A stretch of DNA of 53,704 bases, from positions 1-53,704 of the forward strand of contig NZ_KE386792.1 of NCBI RefSeq assembly GCF_000428725.1, written 5' to 3'. The notes beneath the pieces were generated by a model, which searched no databases, was not told where the DNA came from, and saw nothing but the letters and a program-made list of their open reading frames with translations. The DNA is from Psychromonas aquimarina ATCC BAA-1526. GTDB lineage: Bacteria; Pseudomonadota; Gammaproteobacteria; Enterobacterales; Psychromonadaceae. Both the position numbers and the translations under genes were made by a program. Position 1 is the stretch's first letter. Every line of letters begins with the position of its first letter. Shown piece by piece: positions 8,857 through 17,399 of this stretch.

Positions 8857-9360
8857 TTAATTTCCATACTGCATATAGAGGTATTCGTTTTTCATTTCTA
8901 TTTTGTTAAACCCCAGCGTCAGGTAAAGTTTCAATGCAGGACTACAGCTATGAACATGCAGAGAGAGTGTACTTTGGTTGTGCATTGCCCGCTCCTGCAG
9001 CTGTTTAATTAAAAATGTTCCTATACCCAGATTTCGGTATTCTCTAAATAAGCTAATATCAATCAAACGGATATCCTTACCTTTACTCTCTGAATATAAA
9101 CGCCCAATCACTCTACCTTGATATTCCAACACCTTAAATCCAGCCGGATCATAAACTTGATAATAATGCTTCTGCTGCAGAGCAAACTGCTGTTCTAAAA
9201 AAGTCTTTACCATCTCCGCTGGCATACCGCTATTTGCAGCCTCATCATCGCGACAAGCACAATATAATTCACGCAAAATATCATTATCTTGCGCTGTAAC
9301 AGGTCGTTGAATAAGTGCTATACAACCCATCGCTTTGTTAAGTTTCGATTCATCAGTCAT
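8857..9360 (-). CDS. GNAT-family N-acetyltransferase
   Basis: A 167-residue protein with the GNAT fold. Acetyl-CoA motif A is visible as LFREYRNLGIGTFLIKQLQE (R-x-x-G-x-G type, residues about 110-128). The beta strand IRLIDISLF precedes it, and motif B (LHVHSCSPALKLYLTLGFNKI) follows near the C-terminus. AAGGA stands 8 bases before the ATG. It is the first gene of the minus-strand block that continues with the methyltransferase, collar and sulfotransferase genes, though 325 bp separate it from the next gene. The substrate is not recognisable; GNATs acetylate protein N-termini, lysines or small amines. Confidence 0.85.
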   Translation of the reverse strand: MTDESKLNKAMGCIALIQRPVTAQDNDILRELYCACRDDEAANSGMPAEMVKTFLEQQFALQQKHYYQVYDPAGFKVLEYQGRVIGRLYSESKGKDIRLIDISLFREYRNLGIGTFLIKQLQERAMHNQSTLSLHVHSCSPALKLYLTLGFNKIEMKNEYLYMQYGN

Positions 9361-9730
9361 TACGTATCCTTAAAGCTAAACCAGAGGCTCATATTTTGAT
9401 CTTTATTCCAAGTAAACTAGCTTCACCACATCATCAAACACATGTTGTAAAAAACATAAACATCAAATGGCAACAATAAAGCCACTTTATTAAAACACGT
9501 TTTTTTGACAAAACAAAAACAAACGCTTTAAGTATCATCTAAGAGTTAAAAAACTTTGAGTGTTTTACAAACCATTAAATAACGTTTGTAGAGTCCGATG
9601 CGATTGTTTTTTAAATTTAGTCTTAGCCATTAATCGATTTCGTACGTACTGCATCTTTCAGCAGTACACATTAATGATCAGCTATTATCTGGCATTTGAT
9701 AAGAAGGATATCTTGATAAGTTATACGCAG
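9361..9730. other. AT-rich intergenic region upstream of the acetyltransferase gene
   Basis: About 370 bp with A/T runs and no reading frame of interest. It probably holds the promoter of the acetyltransferase gene. No repeat or operator could be identified. Confidence 0.5.
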
Positions 9731-9756
9731 TAAAAAGCAGGCTTTAACTGCCTGCT
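9731..9756 (-). terminator. Rho-independent terminator
   Basis: Perfect 7-bp stem AGCAGGC / GCCTGCT, followed on the minus strand by TTTTTA. It ends the transcript of the small gene at 9887-10168. The stop of the overlapping 67-codon frame falls in the loop. Confidence 0.65.
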
Positions 9757-9947
9757 CTTATGAAAGTTCGGATATCCATAGATTTTAATCCAACTACCCA
9801 TCTAGCTGAAAACACAATACCAATAGCCCGCATGGTCCAGTCCCCGCGTATAGGATTATTTGCCCTATTGTGCTTGGTTAATTGGTCTATAACTGCCGCC
9901 TCTCCCCCTGAATAAAGACCTGGGTGCGGATGGTTTTCTGCAGACAC
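9744..9947 (-). CDS. Doubtful small protein overlapping the end of the 93-residue gene
   Basis: A 67-codon frame from a GTG at 9947, overlapping the previous gene by 61 bases in another frame. Its stop lies within the terminator loop. The sequence has no recognised domain and no ribosome site was identified. It may be spurious, or the displaced C-terminus of the upstream gene after a frameshift. Confidence 0.2.
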   Translation of the reverse strand: MSAENHPHPGLYSGGEAAVIDQLTKHNRANNPIRGDWTMRAIGIVFSARWVVGLKSMDIRTFIRAGS

Positions 9948-10168
9948 TTAGCTGCCTGAACAGGTGAAATAGCGACTCCGCTTGGTAAATCAACATCCTG
10001 CCATTCGTTCATATCAAAGTCAGCCGATACTCCGGTAACTAAGGCTAAGAATTGAGCTAAGGCGTCGGTATGGGTTTTGCCATGTCCCGCATGGGGAGCT
10101 TGCGTAATAACGGCTCTATATGGGAGAGGATTTGGTGTTTTAGATCTTTTGATCTCTAATGAGATCAT
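9887..10168 (-). CDS. Small conserved-looking protein of unknown function
   Basis: A 93-residue protein of normal composition. The N-terminus reads MISLEIKRSKTPNPLPYRAV and the middle HGKTHTDALAQFLALVTGVS, faintly like the beta-alpha unit of HicB-type antitoxins, but the match is too weak to call. No HicA-like toxin gene lies beside it. TGGAGATAACACG before the start supplies a GGAG ribosome site. It stands 385 bp downstream of cysN and is followed by a terminator, so it is a separate transcript. Confidence 0.5.
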   Translation of the reverse strand: MISLEIKRSKTPNPLPYRAVITQAPHAGHGKTHTDALAQFLALVTGVSADFDMNEWQDVDLPSGVAISPVQAAKCLQKTIRTQVFIQGERRQL

Positions 10169-10553
10169 CGTGTTATCTCCAGCTTGATTATTAAACTTTA
10201 CCTTTTACCCATCAGGCACTGTTAGGTATTTATTTGATGCTTTTAAAACCATTAAAGCGTCCGTCTCAGTATCCATATATGGCATCTTTAAAAAATCATA
10301 AATACACAATAAAAGCATAATTTATGTGAATGTATGACAGATCCCGATTCGGATAATCGTACTTAACTCATTCTGGTGATTTTTAATGCCTGGTGCGAAA
10401 TTACTTAGCGTTATAGCCTAAAAGCGTATATTTTATATCAAAGGCTAAATGAGGTGTTATCAACAGATAAATAGTGAAAAATTTCTAAGGCGTTTTACCC
10501 CCAAGCACCTTACAAAACTACAAATTTGTGGCCAGTATTACTCAGCCACACAC
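10169..10553. other. Intergenic region downstream of cysN
   Basis: 385 bp without a plausible gene. A short GTGGC/GCCAC hairpin near 10527-10547 may end cysN transcription, but lacks a T-run. The promoter of the 93-residue gene should lie at its left end. Confidence 0.4.
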
Positions 10554-11990
10554 CTATTTTTTAGCTAACTGGTTAAGATCCAGCGCATGCCAGTGCGGGA
10601 AGTGCTGACGTACCAGCTGATTGAAGGCTAACTCAAATTCACTGTATTCATGTTTAACTTGTGTCTCGCTCAAAGCTTCAGTGATCATACCCGCACCGAT
10701 TGTCACGTTAGTAATACGGTCAATAATGATAAAGCTGCCTGTTGACGTTACCTCACGGTAAAGATCAAAAACGACTTTTTCAGTCAGCAGCACTTCACAG
10801 GATGCAATCTCATTAAGTTCTAAAGCATCTGCCGAAGATTTCTCTAAGGTATTAACATCAACTTTATAATCAATTGATTCAATTGAACCGGTAGTTTTTT
10901 TAGTAGCGACTTTAATATCATACTGCTGACCTGGTTTAAGTTCATCTTCACTCATCCAGACAATATCGGCTTTAAAACGATTACTCAGCTGCGCCGGGCT
11001 TGAAGATGCGGCTAATACATCTCCACGACTTACATCAATTTCATCATTCAGGGCTACAGTGATCGCCTGCTCTGAAAAAGCATGCTCCAGCTCGCCGTCA
11101 AAAGTCACCAGTGATTTCACCGTTGAAGTTTTACCGGAAGGCATTGAGATCACAGTATCACCCACTTTTACCGTGCCGGCGGCAATGGTGCCGCTGAAAC
11201 CACGAAAATCTAAGTTTGGACGATTAACATACTGCACAGGCAGGCGGAACGGCTGCTCTCGATTGGTCGCTTTAATCGGAGCACTTTCTAAAATCGATAA
11301 TAACGGCCCGTCAGTATACCAGGGCGTAAATTCACTTTCGTTTACCACATTGTCGCCGTTTAAAGCAGAAAGCGGTACAAAATCAATTAAGCGGTCATCT
11401 GCACCATTCTCCAGACCCTGTGCAAATTCTAAATAGCTTTCTTTGATTTCCTCATAACGGACCTGCGAGAAATCGACCAGATCCATTTTATTTACGGCAA
11501 CCACAAAGTGTTTAATACCCAGTAGTGACGCAATAAAACTATGCCGCTTAGTTTGGGTTAACACACCGTAACGCGCATCGATTAAGATAACCGACAGATC
11601 GCAGGTTGAAGCCCCCGTTGCCATATTGCGTGTATATTGCTCATGCCCGGGTGTATCTGCAATAATAAACTTACGTTTTTCCGTTGAGAAATAACGGTAC
11701 GCGACATCAATAGTGATGCTCTGTTCACGCTCGGCCGCCAAACCGTCCACTAAAAGAGCTAAATCAATAGCATTACCTGTGGTCCCCGATTTTTGACTGT
11801 CAGAGTGCAGAGCCGCTAACTGATCTTCATAAATCTGGTGAGAATCATGTAACAAACGCCCGATTAAGGTACTTTTACCGTCATCGACGCTGCCGCAGGT
11901 TAACAGGCGCAATAGACTTTTATGCTGCAGCTCTGAAAGGTAATTTTCGATACCTTTATCTTTTAATTCTGAAACAATAGTTGAATTCAT
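10554..11990 (-). CDS. cysN: Sulfate adenylyltransferase subunit 1 (GTPase)
   Basis: A 478-residue protein, close to E. coli CysN (475). It is the regulatory GTPase of ATP sulfurylase, which makes adenosine 5'-phosphosulfate from ATP and sulfate together with CysD. The EF-Tu-like G motifs are complete: [18 protein letters not shown] (P-loop), [17 protein letters not shown] (G3) and NKMDLVDF (G4). Two beta-barrel domains follow, with the EF-Tu-like signature [20 protein letters not shown]. It lies 48 bp behind cysD in one operon. No cysC-like APS kinase follows or is fused at the C-terminus, so PAPS formation needs a cysC elsewhere in the genome. Confidence 0.97.
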   Translation of the reverse strand: MNSTIVSELKDKGIENYLSELQHKSLLRLLTCGSVDDGKSTLIGRLLHDSHQIYEDQLAALHSDSQKSGTTGNAIDLALLVDGLAAEREQSITIDVAYRYFSTEKRKFIIADTPGHEQYTRNMATGASTCDLSVILIDARYGVLTQTKRHSFIASLLGIKHFVVAVNKMDLVDFSQVRYEEIKESYLEFAQGLENGADDRLIDFVPLSALNGDNVVNESEFTPWYTDGPLLSILESAPIKATNREQPFRLPVQYVNRPNLDFRGFSGTIAAGTVKVGDTVISMPSGKTSTVKSLVTFDGELEHAFSEQAITVALNDEIDVSRGDVLAASSSPAQLSNRFKADIVWMSEDELKPGQQYDIKVATKKTTGSIESIDYKVDVNTLEKSSADALELNEIASCEVLLTEKVVFDLYREVTSTGSFIIIDRITNVTIGAGMITEALSETQVKHEYSEFELAFNQLVRQHFPHWHALDLNQLAKK

Positions 11991-12038
11991 TTTATCTGCC
12001 TTGAAAAATTAACCTGTCCGCTTAAGTAGAATCAGTTA

Positions 12039-12947
12039 TTAAAAATAACCTTCTCGTTTCTTAAGTTCCATCGAAGCCGCCTGGTCTGAATCGATTAACC
12101 TCCCTTCCCGCTCACTGGTTGTGGCAATCAGCACTTCTTCAATAATTTCCGGTAATGTTTCTGCTTCAGAATTGATTGCTCCGGTTAACGGATAGCAGCC
12201 GAGTGTTCTAAAACGTACTTTTTCCTGCTTGATCTCTTCGCCTTCCTGCAATTCAAAACGATCATCATCAACCATGATTTTGACCCCGTCACGCTCAACA
12301 ACCGGGCGCTCCTTAGCAAAATAAAGCGGTACAATATCGATATTTTCCTGATAAATGTACTGCCAGATATCAAGTTCAGTCCAGTTGGAAAGCGGAAAAA
12401 CACGGATACTTTCTCCCTGATTGACCTGGCCGTTATAGGTATTCCAAAGTTCCGGGCGCTGACTTTTCGGTTCCCAGCGATGGTTTTTGTCTCGAAAAGA
12501 GTAAACTCGCTCTTTAGCGCGGGATTTTTCTTCATCACGACGCGCCCCGCCGAAAGCAGCATCAAATTTCCATTTGTTTAATGCCTGTTTCAGCCCCTGG
12601 GTTTTCATAATTTCAGTATGCATTGAACTGCCGTGAACAAAAGGGTTAATGTTCATTGCCAGCCCGTCCAGGTTCTTGTGAACTAATAATTCAAACCCGT
12701 ATTTTTCGGCCATATGATCACGAAAGGTAATCATCTCTTTGAATTTCCAGTCAGTATCAACATGCATTAATGGGAAGGGTATTTCACCCGGATAAAAAGC
12801 TTTACGCGCAAGGTGCAGCATTACAGCGGAATCCTTGCCCACTGAATACATCATAACCGGGTTATCAAATTCAGCAGCCACTTCACGGATAATATGAATA
12901 CTTTCAGCCTCTAACTGTTGTAAGTGAGTTAACCTTTCTGAGCTCAT
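12039..12947 (-). CDS. cysD: Sulfate adenylyltransferase subunit 2
   Basis: The start at 12947 has GGAG 7 bases upstream and gives 302 residues, the same length as E. coli CysD; the ATG at 12959 would place the ribosome site inside the gene. CysD is the catalytic N-type ATP pyrophosphatase of ATP sulfurylase. The PP-loop reads [18 protein letters not shown]. Other family signatures are [29 protein letters not shown] and [15 protein letters not shown] near the C-terminus. It is the first gene of the cysDN operon and stands back to back with the broken ChbG gene. Confidence 0.97.
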   Translation of the reverse strand: MSSERLTHLQQLEAESIHIIREVAAEFDNPVMMYSVGKDSAVMLHLARKAFYPGEIPFPLMHVDTDWKFKEMITFRDHMAEKYGFELLVHKNLDGLAMNINPFVHGSSMHTEIMKTQGLKQALNKWKFDAAFGGARRDEEKSRAKERVYSFRDKNHRWEPKSQRPELWNTYNGQVNQGESIRVFPLSNWTELDIWQYIYQENIDIVPLYFAKERPVVERDGVKIMVDDDRFELQEGEEIKQEKVRFRTLGCYPLTGAINSEAETLPEIIEEVLIATTSEREGRLIDSDQAASMELKKREGYF

Positions 12948-12983
12948 GTGTTTCTCCATTAAGCAGAGCTGATTTGTTTAATA

Positions 12984-13611
12984 ATGTTGGCACGATTACA
13001 CTTTGACCAAGCATGTAAATATATTAAGGCTCTTGAGGAAATGACACTACCAAATTCTTTTAAACAAGTCTCTATCAATGTCAGCGGCAAACCAGTTTTG
13101 CCTGCTGATCAAGTACCTGATTTAGTTGATGAACAAGGTTACTTTTTATCAAAAGAGATATTAAGAAAAAAGAAATCACTCTGTACAGAGCAGATATATC
13201 AGGAGCTGCAGGCGCAGTATAATAAAGCAGTAAACAGCGGCATTAAAATTAATCATCTTGATACCCACCACCTTGCGGCAACGTTTCCTGCATTTAAAGA
13301 AACCTATATTCGCTTTGCAAATGCTCTCGGTTTACCGTCACGCCGTATTGATACTGTTACAGCAGGTCAAACAGGTTTAAAGGTACAAACGCCGCAGGCA
13401 TTCGATATGCGTTTTTATGATGACGGAGTCGATTTAAAAAAACTGCAGGAGCTGCTGTTTGAATATAAGAAAAAGATCGGCGGCGGCAGTTTCAAGTTAT
13501 TGTGATAAAAGAGCGCAGGAATTTGCATTATTAACCTCACCCGGCCTTATACAATGGCTGGCTGATAACGAAATTGAATGCATCGGTTTTGAACATTATG
13601 CACAGCAATAA
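12984..13611 (+). pseudogene. Broken ChbG/YdjC-family carbohydrate deacetylase
   Basis: The open part (12984-13508) encodes the middle of a ChbG/YdjC deacetylase: VSGKPVLPADQVPDLVDEQG, then IKINHLDTHHLAATFPAFKE and LGLPSRRI. The N-terminal metal motif NADDFG is missing. After the TGA at 13506-13508 the family C-terminus continues in another frame: SSYCDKRAQEFALLTSPGL up to a stop at 13611. The expected CHPG segment between the two parts is also missing. The gene has therefore lost its 5' end, and an internal deletion has shifted the frame. It should be inactive. Intact relatives deacetylate chitobiose or similar sugars. Confidence 0.75.
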
Positions 13612-13661
13612 CGGCTTAGGTTATGGGAGCAATTACGCACAAGGCAGGCATTGATAACCGC

Positions 13662-14546
13662 TTACCTTTTAAAGCACTCTTTAAACTGAGAAGGGGTAAG
13701 CAGAGTATGACGTTTGAAGTATTTAACAAAGTTAGTGACTTCATCGAATCCCAGCTGATAAGCAAGCTGCTGTACCTGATAACTGTCTACAATCAGTTTA
13801 CGTTTTGCCTGCAGAATAAGATGTGCATCAATCAGCTGTTTAGCGGTTTGATTAGATGCTAGTTTGCAGATCTGATTTAATGACTTGTAGGTAATATGCA
13901 TCATATCGGCATAAACCGATGCTTCTCTCGTCACTGTGTAATGCTGCTCAATTAACAGAAGAAACTGTGCAAATTTCTGCGCGCGAGACTCACTTAAGTG
14001 TTTAAAATGATCTGTACCTCTTTCTCGGGTCAGCTTTAACAGCAGAGTGGAAAAAAGCAGCTGCACAAGTAAGTTATTGCAGTTGAGGTTGTTCTGCTCC
14101 TTGTTTATTTCATGCATCAGTGCTTCGCAGCTTTCTTGTAGTGAGGGGGTAAGGATAAGAACAGGTAAATAGGAAGAAACTAAGTGCATAGGAGTAAAAA
14201 ACGGCAGACGAATATTCGCATGAATGCTGTCGATAAATTCTTCAGTCACCAGCATCACTTTACCCTGCGGACGATTTACGAAATCATAGGCATGGATTTG
14301 ATTTTTATTAACGAATATAAAACTACCGGCCTGATACTGGTGTTCATTAAAATCAATAAAGTGTGCCCCCTCACCTTGAGTAATATAGATAAGGCAATGA
14401 AACTTCACCCTGTGCGGCTTGGAAGGATCATGTTTATACTGCAGCTGTCTTCGGTAAAGGTCAGCAAGCTCTAATACTTCCAGCCCGGGATTTCCGACAC
14501 TCGGAAAACGAAATTCGACTTTGGGTACTTCTGGGGAATTTTCCAT
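13662..14546 (-). CDS. AraC-family transcriptional regulator
   Basis: About 294 residues from the ATG at 14546; a TTG three codons earlier is also possible, with AGGG 4 bases before it. The N-terminal half is a cupin-like sensor (HCLIYITQGEGAHFIDFNEH). The C-terminal about 100 residues contain the two AraC helix-turn-helix units: ASVYADMMHITYKSLNQICK, then VQQLAYQLGFDEVTNFVKYF and the closing TPSQFKECF. It follows the MoaF-like gene at a distance of 89 bp, with a hairpin between, so its promoter may lie in that gap. The regulated genes are unknown; the MoaF-like and SnoaL-like genes just upstream are candidates. Confidence 0.92.
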   Translation of the reverse strand: MENSPEVPKVEFRFPSVGNPGLEVLELADLYRRQLQYKHDPSKPHRVKFHCLIYITQGEGAHFIDFNEHQYQAGSFIFVNKNQIHAYDFVNRPQGKVMLVTEEFIDSIHANIRLPFFTPMHLVSSYLPVLILTPSLQESCEALMHEINKEQNNLNCNNLLVQLLFSTLLLKLTRERGTDHFKHLSESRAQKFAQFLLLIEQHYTVTREASVYADMMHITYKSLNQICKLASNQTAKQLIDAHLILQAKRKLIVDSYQVQQLAYQLGFDEVTNFVKYFKRHTLLTPSQFKECFKR

Positions 14547-14600
14547 TATTTTCAAATGACCCTGCTGCAGGTTAATCTCAAGCTAAACAAGCATTTTATA

Positions 14601-14630
14601 TTGCGGCTAAAACAGTCTTCCCAGCCGCAA
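14601..14630 (-). terminator. Candidate terminator of the MoaF-like gene
   Basis: Perfect 8-bp stem TTGCGGCT / AGCCGCAA with a 14-base loop, just past the stop at 14636. The T-run on the minus strand is poor. Confidence 0.4.
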
Positions 14631-14635
14631 AAAAT

Positions 14636-15094
14636 CTATTTTTCAATCAGCTTCACTGCGTCAATAATACCGCCGGCAAAGGTACTGAACTGTTTTTCGG
14701 ATCCTATATTTAACAGCCCTGAAGCGTGCATAACATTATTGTTAAAGTTGAAGACCAGCGTAATATAATCAAGCTTAGACTGTTCATACCAGTTAATCAT
14801 ATACATTTTATCAGCAATTTTCCGCGAACGATAAGGCAGATCTTTATTTGTATTACCTTTCATGGGCCCTGCTGTCCATTCATATTTTAATAAACCGTCA
14901 TACAGCTCCAGACGAACAGCACCACCGTGCTGAAACTGGTATTCGATGATGCTGCCGTCTAACAAATGCTGTACTTTTTCTACTTTTTCTGATGTGTTCT
15001 TAGACATAGAACCGCCAAAATCATCTGCTGAAACAGATAACGCAGTGCTGAAAACAACCGGAAAAATAATAAGTGATGTAATAAACCGTTTCAT
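14636..15094 (-). CDS. Exported MoaF-like (calycin-fold) protein
   Basis: A 152-residue protein with a signal peptide (residues 1-23, ending SVSADD). The mature part resembles the MoaF domain: LDGSIIEYQFQHGGAVRLELYDG, then a Tyr/Arg-containing segment, MYMINWYEQSKLDYITLVFN and a final beta strand. MoaF-like proteins are small barrels that bind hydrophobic ligands or stand near molybdopterin and amine-oxidation genes; no such genes are seen here. It is 65 bp behind the SnoaL-type lipoprotein and likely co-transcribed. The assignment rests on the strand pattern and a few motifs, so it is moderate. Confidence 0.6.
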   Translation of the reverse strand: MKRFITSLIIFPVVFSTALSVSADDFGGSMSKNTSEKVEKVQHLLDGSIIEYQFQHGGAVRLELYDGLLKYEWTAGPMKGNTNKDLPYRSRKIADKMYMINWYEQSKLDYITLVFNFNNNVMHASGLLNIGSEKQFSTFAGGIIDAVKLIEK

Positions 15095-15159
15095 AATTGA
15101 GACCTTATAGGTGAAGCACAGCCTTTCAGGCCGTACTGCAGATTAATTAAAACAAAAAA

Positions 15160-16023
15160 TTATAAGTTACCGAATTTGCCGTTGTTATTCTTCCACTGCT
15201 CTTTAGGTGCAATGGTTTCTATTACATCCCAGTGTTCAGCTATTTTGCCGTTTTCTACGCGGAACAGATCATAAAATGAGGTTGCTTCACCGGCAAATGT
15301 TCCTTCACTGATACTCAGCACAAAGTTTCCTTCACCTAAAACAATATGATTTTTGCTGTAGACCATAGTAATGCCCTGCTCCGCCATAGCGGCTAATGCA
15401 CTGCCCAGTCCGGACACACCGTCGGCAATAGCCGTGTTGTGCTGCAGATAATTATCACCGTCAAAGTAGTTAGATAATTTATCAAATTCACCTTTAACTA
15501 AAATGGTATCTACAAAGTCAGCGACCAGTGCTTTGTTTTCCTCTGTTTTATCTAAATCAGTAATCTCAGCCGGACCGTCTAACTGCGTACGTCCACTTGG
15601 GTTAGGCAGCTCTGATTTAACCGCAAGGTTATCCCAATGTTCAACAATCAGACCGTTTTCAAAACGAAACAGATCAAATCCAACTTTCGGACCAAAAAAG
15701 TTATAATCTGTATGAGTGAAAACATAATCACCGTCTGCAAATGCCCGTACAACATTCACTTTTGCACTGTTCTTCGGCAATGCCTGTAATACTGCACCGA
15801 AACCAGCAAGCCCGTCAGCCACAGCTAAATTATGCTGGGTATACTGCAGCGGGTTGATATAAGTGACCGCCTGCTGGTCGCCTGTTTCTATGCTGTTAAG
15901 TACAGCGACTGCTTTATCTTTATTTGAAATGCCCATATTGCCCTCCGGTGCGGTAACAGCTGATGTACAAGCCGTTACTGAAAACAGTGCGGCGGCTAAT
16001 GTTAATGAAATCTTCTTTTCCAT
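15160..16023 (-). CDS. Lipoprotein with two tandem SnoaL/NTF2-like domains
   Basis: A 287-residue protein. The N-terminus is a lipoprotein signal with a lipobox ending TAC (Cys at about residue 19). Two homologous domains follow: residues about 33-140 (YINPLQYTQHNLAVADGLAG ... GFDLFRFENGLIVEHWDN) and about 158-275 (YLQHNTAIADGVSGLG ... FYDLFRVENGKIAEHWDVI). This is the SnoaL-like polyketide cyclase fold; the His and Asp of the two HWD motifs are conserved. Single-domain relatives are usual, so the fusion by duplication is notable. GGAG precedes the start by 6-7 bases. It is divergent from the LysR gene at 16288, a typical regulator-target arrangement. Confidence 0.88.
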   Translation of the reverse strand: MEKKISLTLAAALFSVTACTSAVTAPEGNMGISNKDKAVAVLNSIETGDQQAVTYINPLQYTQHNLAVADGLAGFGAVLQALPKNSAKVNVVRAFADGDYVFTHTDYNFFGPKVGFDLFRFENGLIVEHWDNLAVKSELPNPSGRTQLDGPAEITDLDKTEENKALVADFVDTILVKGEFDKLSNYFDGDNYLQHNTAIADGVSGLGSALAAMAEQGITMVYSKNHIVLGEGNFVLSISEGTFAGEATSFYDLFRVENGKIAEHWDVIETIAPKEQWKNNNGKFGNL

Positions 16024-16287
16024 GATACTTTCTCCGTTATTGTTGATGGGCTTAGAATAACGACAGAGAGCAGCTCACGGCAGGTAATTGCCCGCCGATA
16101 AATGGTAAATATCGAACCTTAGTAATAAGGATTAAAAAAATCAGTAGACGTTGAATAACTTTTACTATCGCTGTTCGGTAAACCGTGATGCTTTGCGCTC
16201 ACCAAGGCCGCAGTTTATTAATAACTCGATTGCAGCGGCTGATTTCGCTGCGTTATAGTACTTATATCTTTTAAGGACGGAGTTGTT

Positions 16288-17115
16288 ATGGATCTGAACC
16301 TGATCAAGCCTTTTCTAGCTGTTTATAAGTCTCAGTCAATTACTAAAGCTGCCGATGAGCTGGATCTTACTCAACCAGCAGTCAGCGCGGCGCTTCGCCG
16401 CCTGGAAAACCAGCTTAATAAAAAACTGTTCGTCAAAGAGGGCCGGGGTATTACAGCAACGGGTTCAGCAATAATGCTGGCGAATAAACTCGAAGGTGCG
16501 ATGGAACTGATTGAGACTGCGGTTACCGAAAAACAAGAGATCCATGCCTACGCCATGGAGACCGCACTGCAGCTGCTCAACTCGCTCAGCCGAGTTACAT
16601 TCCATGAGCCGCCTATTGAAGAAGTACTGCTGCTGGAGCATCTACGCACGCAGAAAATTGATCTGATCATTGACAGCGTATTCCCCGAAGAGCACGCATT
16701 TATTGTTGAACATTTATATGATGAGGAAGTCGTAGCCGTCTGCCGCATGGACCATCCGCGAATTAACGGCTCACTGTCTCAGGAGCAGTTATATAGCGAG
16801 AGCCATGTGCTTTACCAGATGACACGCAAAAATATCAGCGGCCTGAAATTTAAAGCTGACCGGGTAAAAAAACGCAATATCAAAATGGAAGTATCGTCAC
16901 TTGCTAATGTGCTGCTGACAGCTGCAAAAACAGATTATATCGGAGCCTGCTCTCGCACCTTTGCTGAAAACTGGGCGGATATTTTAAAAATTCAAATTTT
17001 TAAATATCCGATCGAGCTGCCGCGAATTCCTATCAATATGGTTTATCATCGGCGTTTTTTAAACGACCCGGTTCATAAACAGGTACGCGAAAAAATTAAA
17101 TCAATACTTTGTTAA
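16288..17115 (+). CDS. LysR-family transcriptional regulator
   Basis: A 275-residue LysR protein. The winged HTH is at residues 1-65: MDLNLIKPFLAVYKSQSITK, AADELDLTQPAVSAALRRLE, KLFVKEGRGITATG. The rest is a LysR effector-binding domain ending in RIPINMVYHRRFLNDPVHKQ. AAGGACGGAG precedes the ATG. It is divergent from the SnoaL-type lipoprotein gene (264-bp gap) and upstream of the DUF1254 gene, and may control either. A truncated copy of this gene lies at 18571. Confidence 0.95.
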   Translation: MDLNLIKPFLAVYKSQSITKAADELDLTQPAVSAALRRLENQLNKKLFVKEGRGITATGSAIMLANKLEGAMELIETAVTEKQEIHAYAMETALQLLNSLSRVTFHEPPIEEVLLLEHLRTQKIDLIIDSVFPEEHAFIVEHLYDEEVVAVCRMDHPRINGSLSQEQLYSESHVLYQMTRKNISGLKFKADRVKKRNIKMEVSSLANVLLTAAKTDYIGACSRTFAENWADILKIQIFKYPIELPRIPINMVYHRRFLNDPVHKQVREKIKSILC

Positions 17116-17399
17116 ACAATTCAGCAAGGCGCCAGTCCCCCGCTCTGTGCCGGCCCCTGCAGATAACTTGTACACAAAAACAAAGGAAATATACTCCGCC
17201 TCTTAAGTAACCTGCCTCTGTGCTGCATAACTCACATAGTCCTGAACCATAAATAAGATTTAGGTAAGAACAGAAGTCTGCTATGTGTATCTGCAGCTGC
17301 GCAGCATTTATCATTTCCCACATGCTTAAACAGGCTTCTCCAGGAAGCTCAGCAGCTCTTATTCATTTGCTAAAACTTACAAACTAAAAGGTAGATCAT

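Noticed and set aside
9887..10168. HicB antitoxin
   Set aside because: Only a faint strand-helix likeness and no HicA-type partner gene next to it.
17096..17323. 75-codon minus-strand frame between LysR and DUF1254 genes
   Set aside because: No domain, Cys-rich odd composition, starts from an unsupported codon; intergenic.
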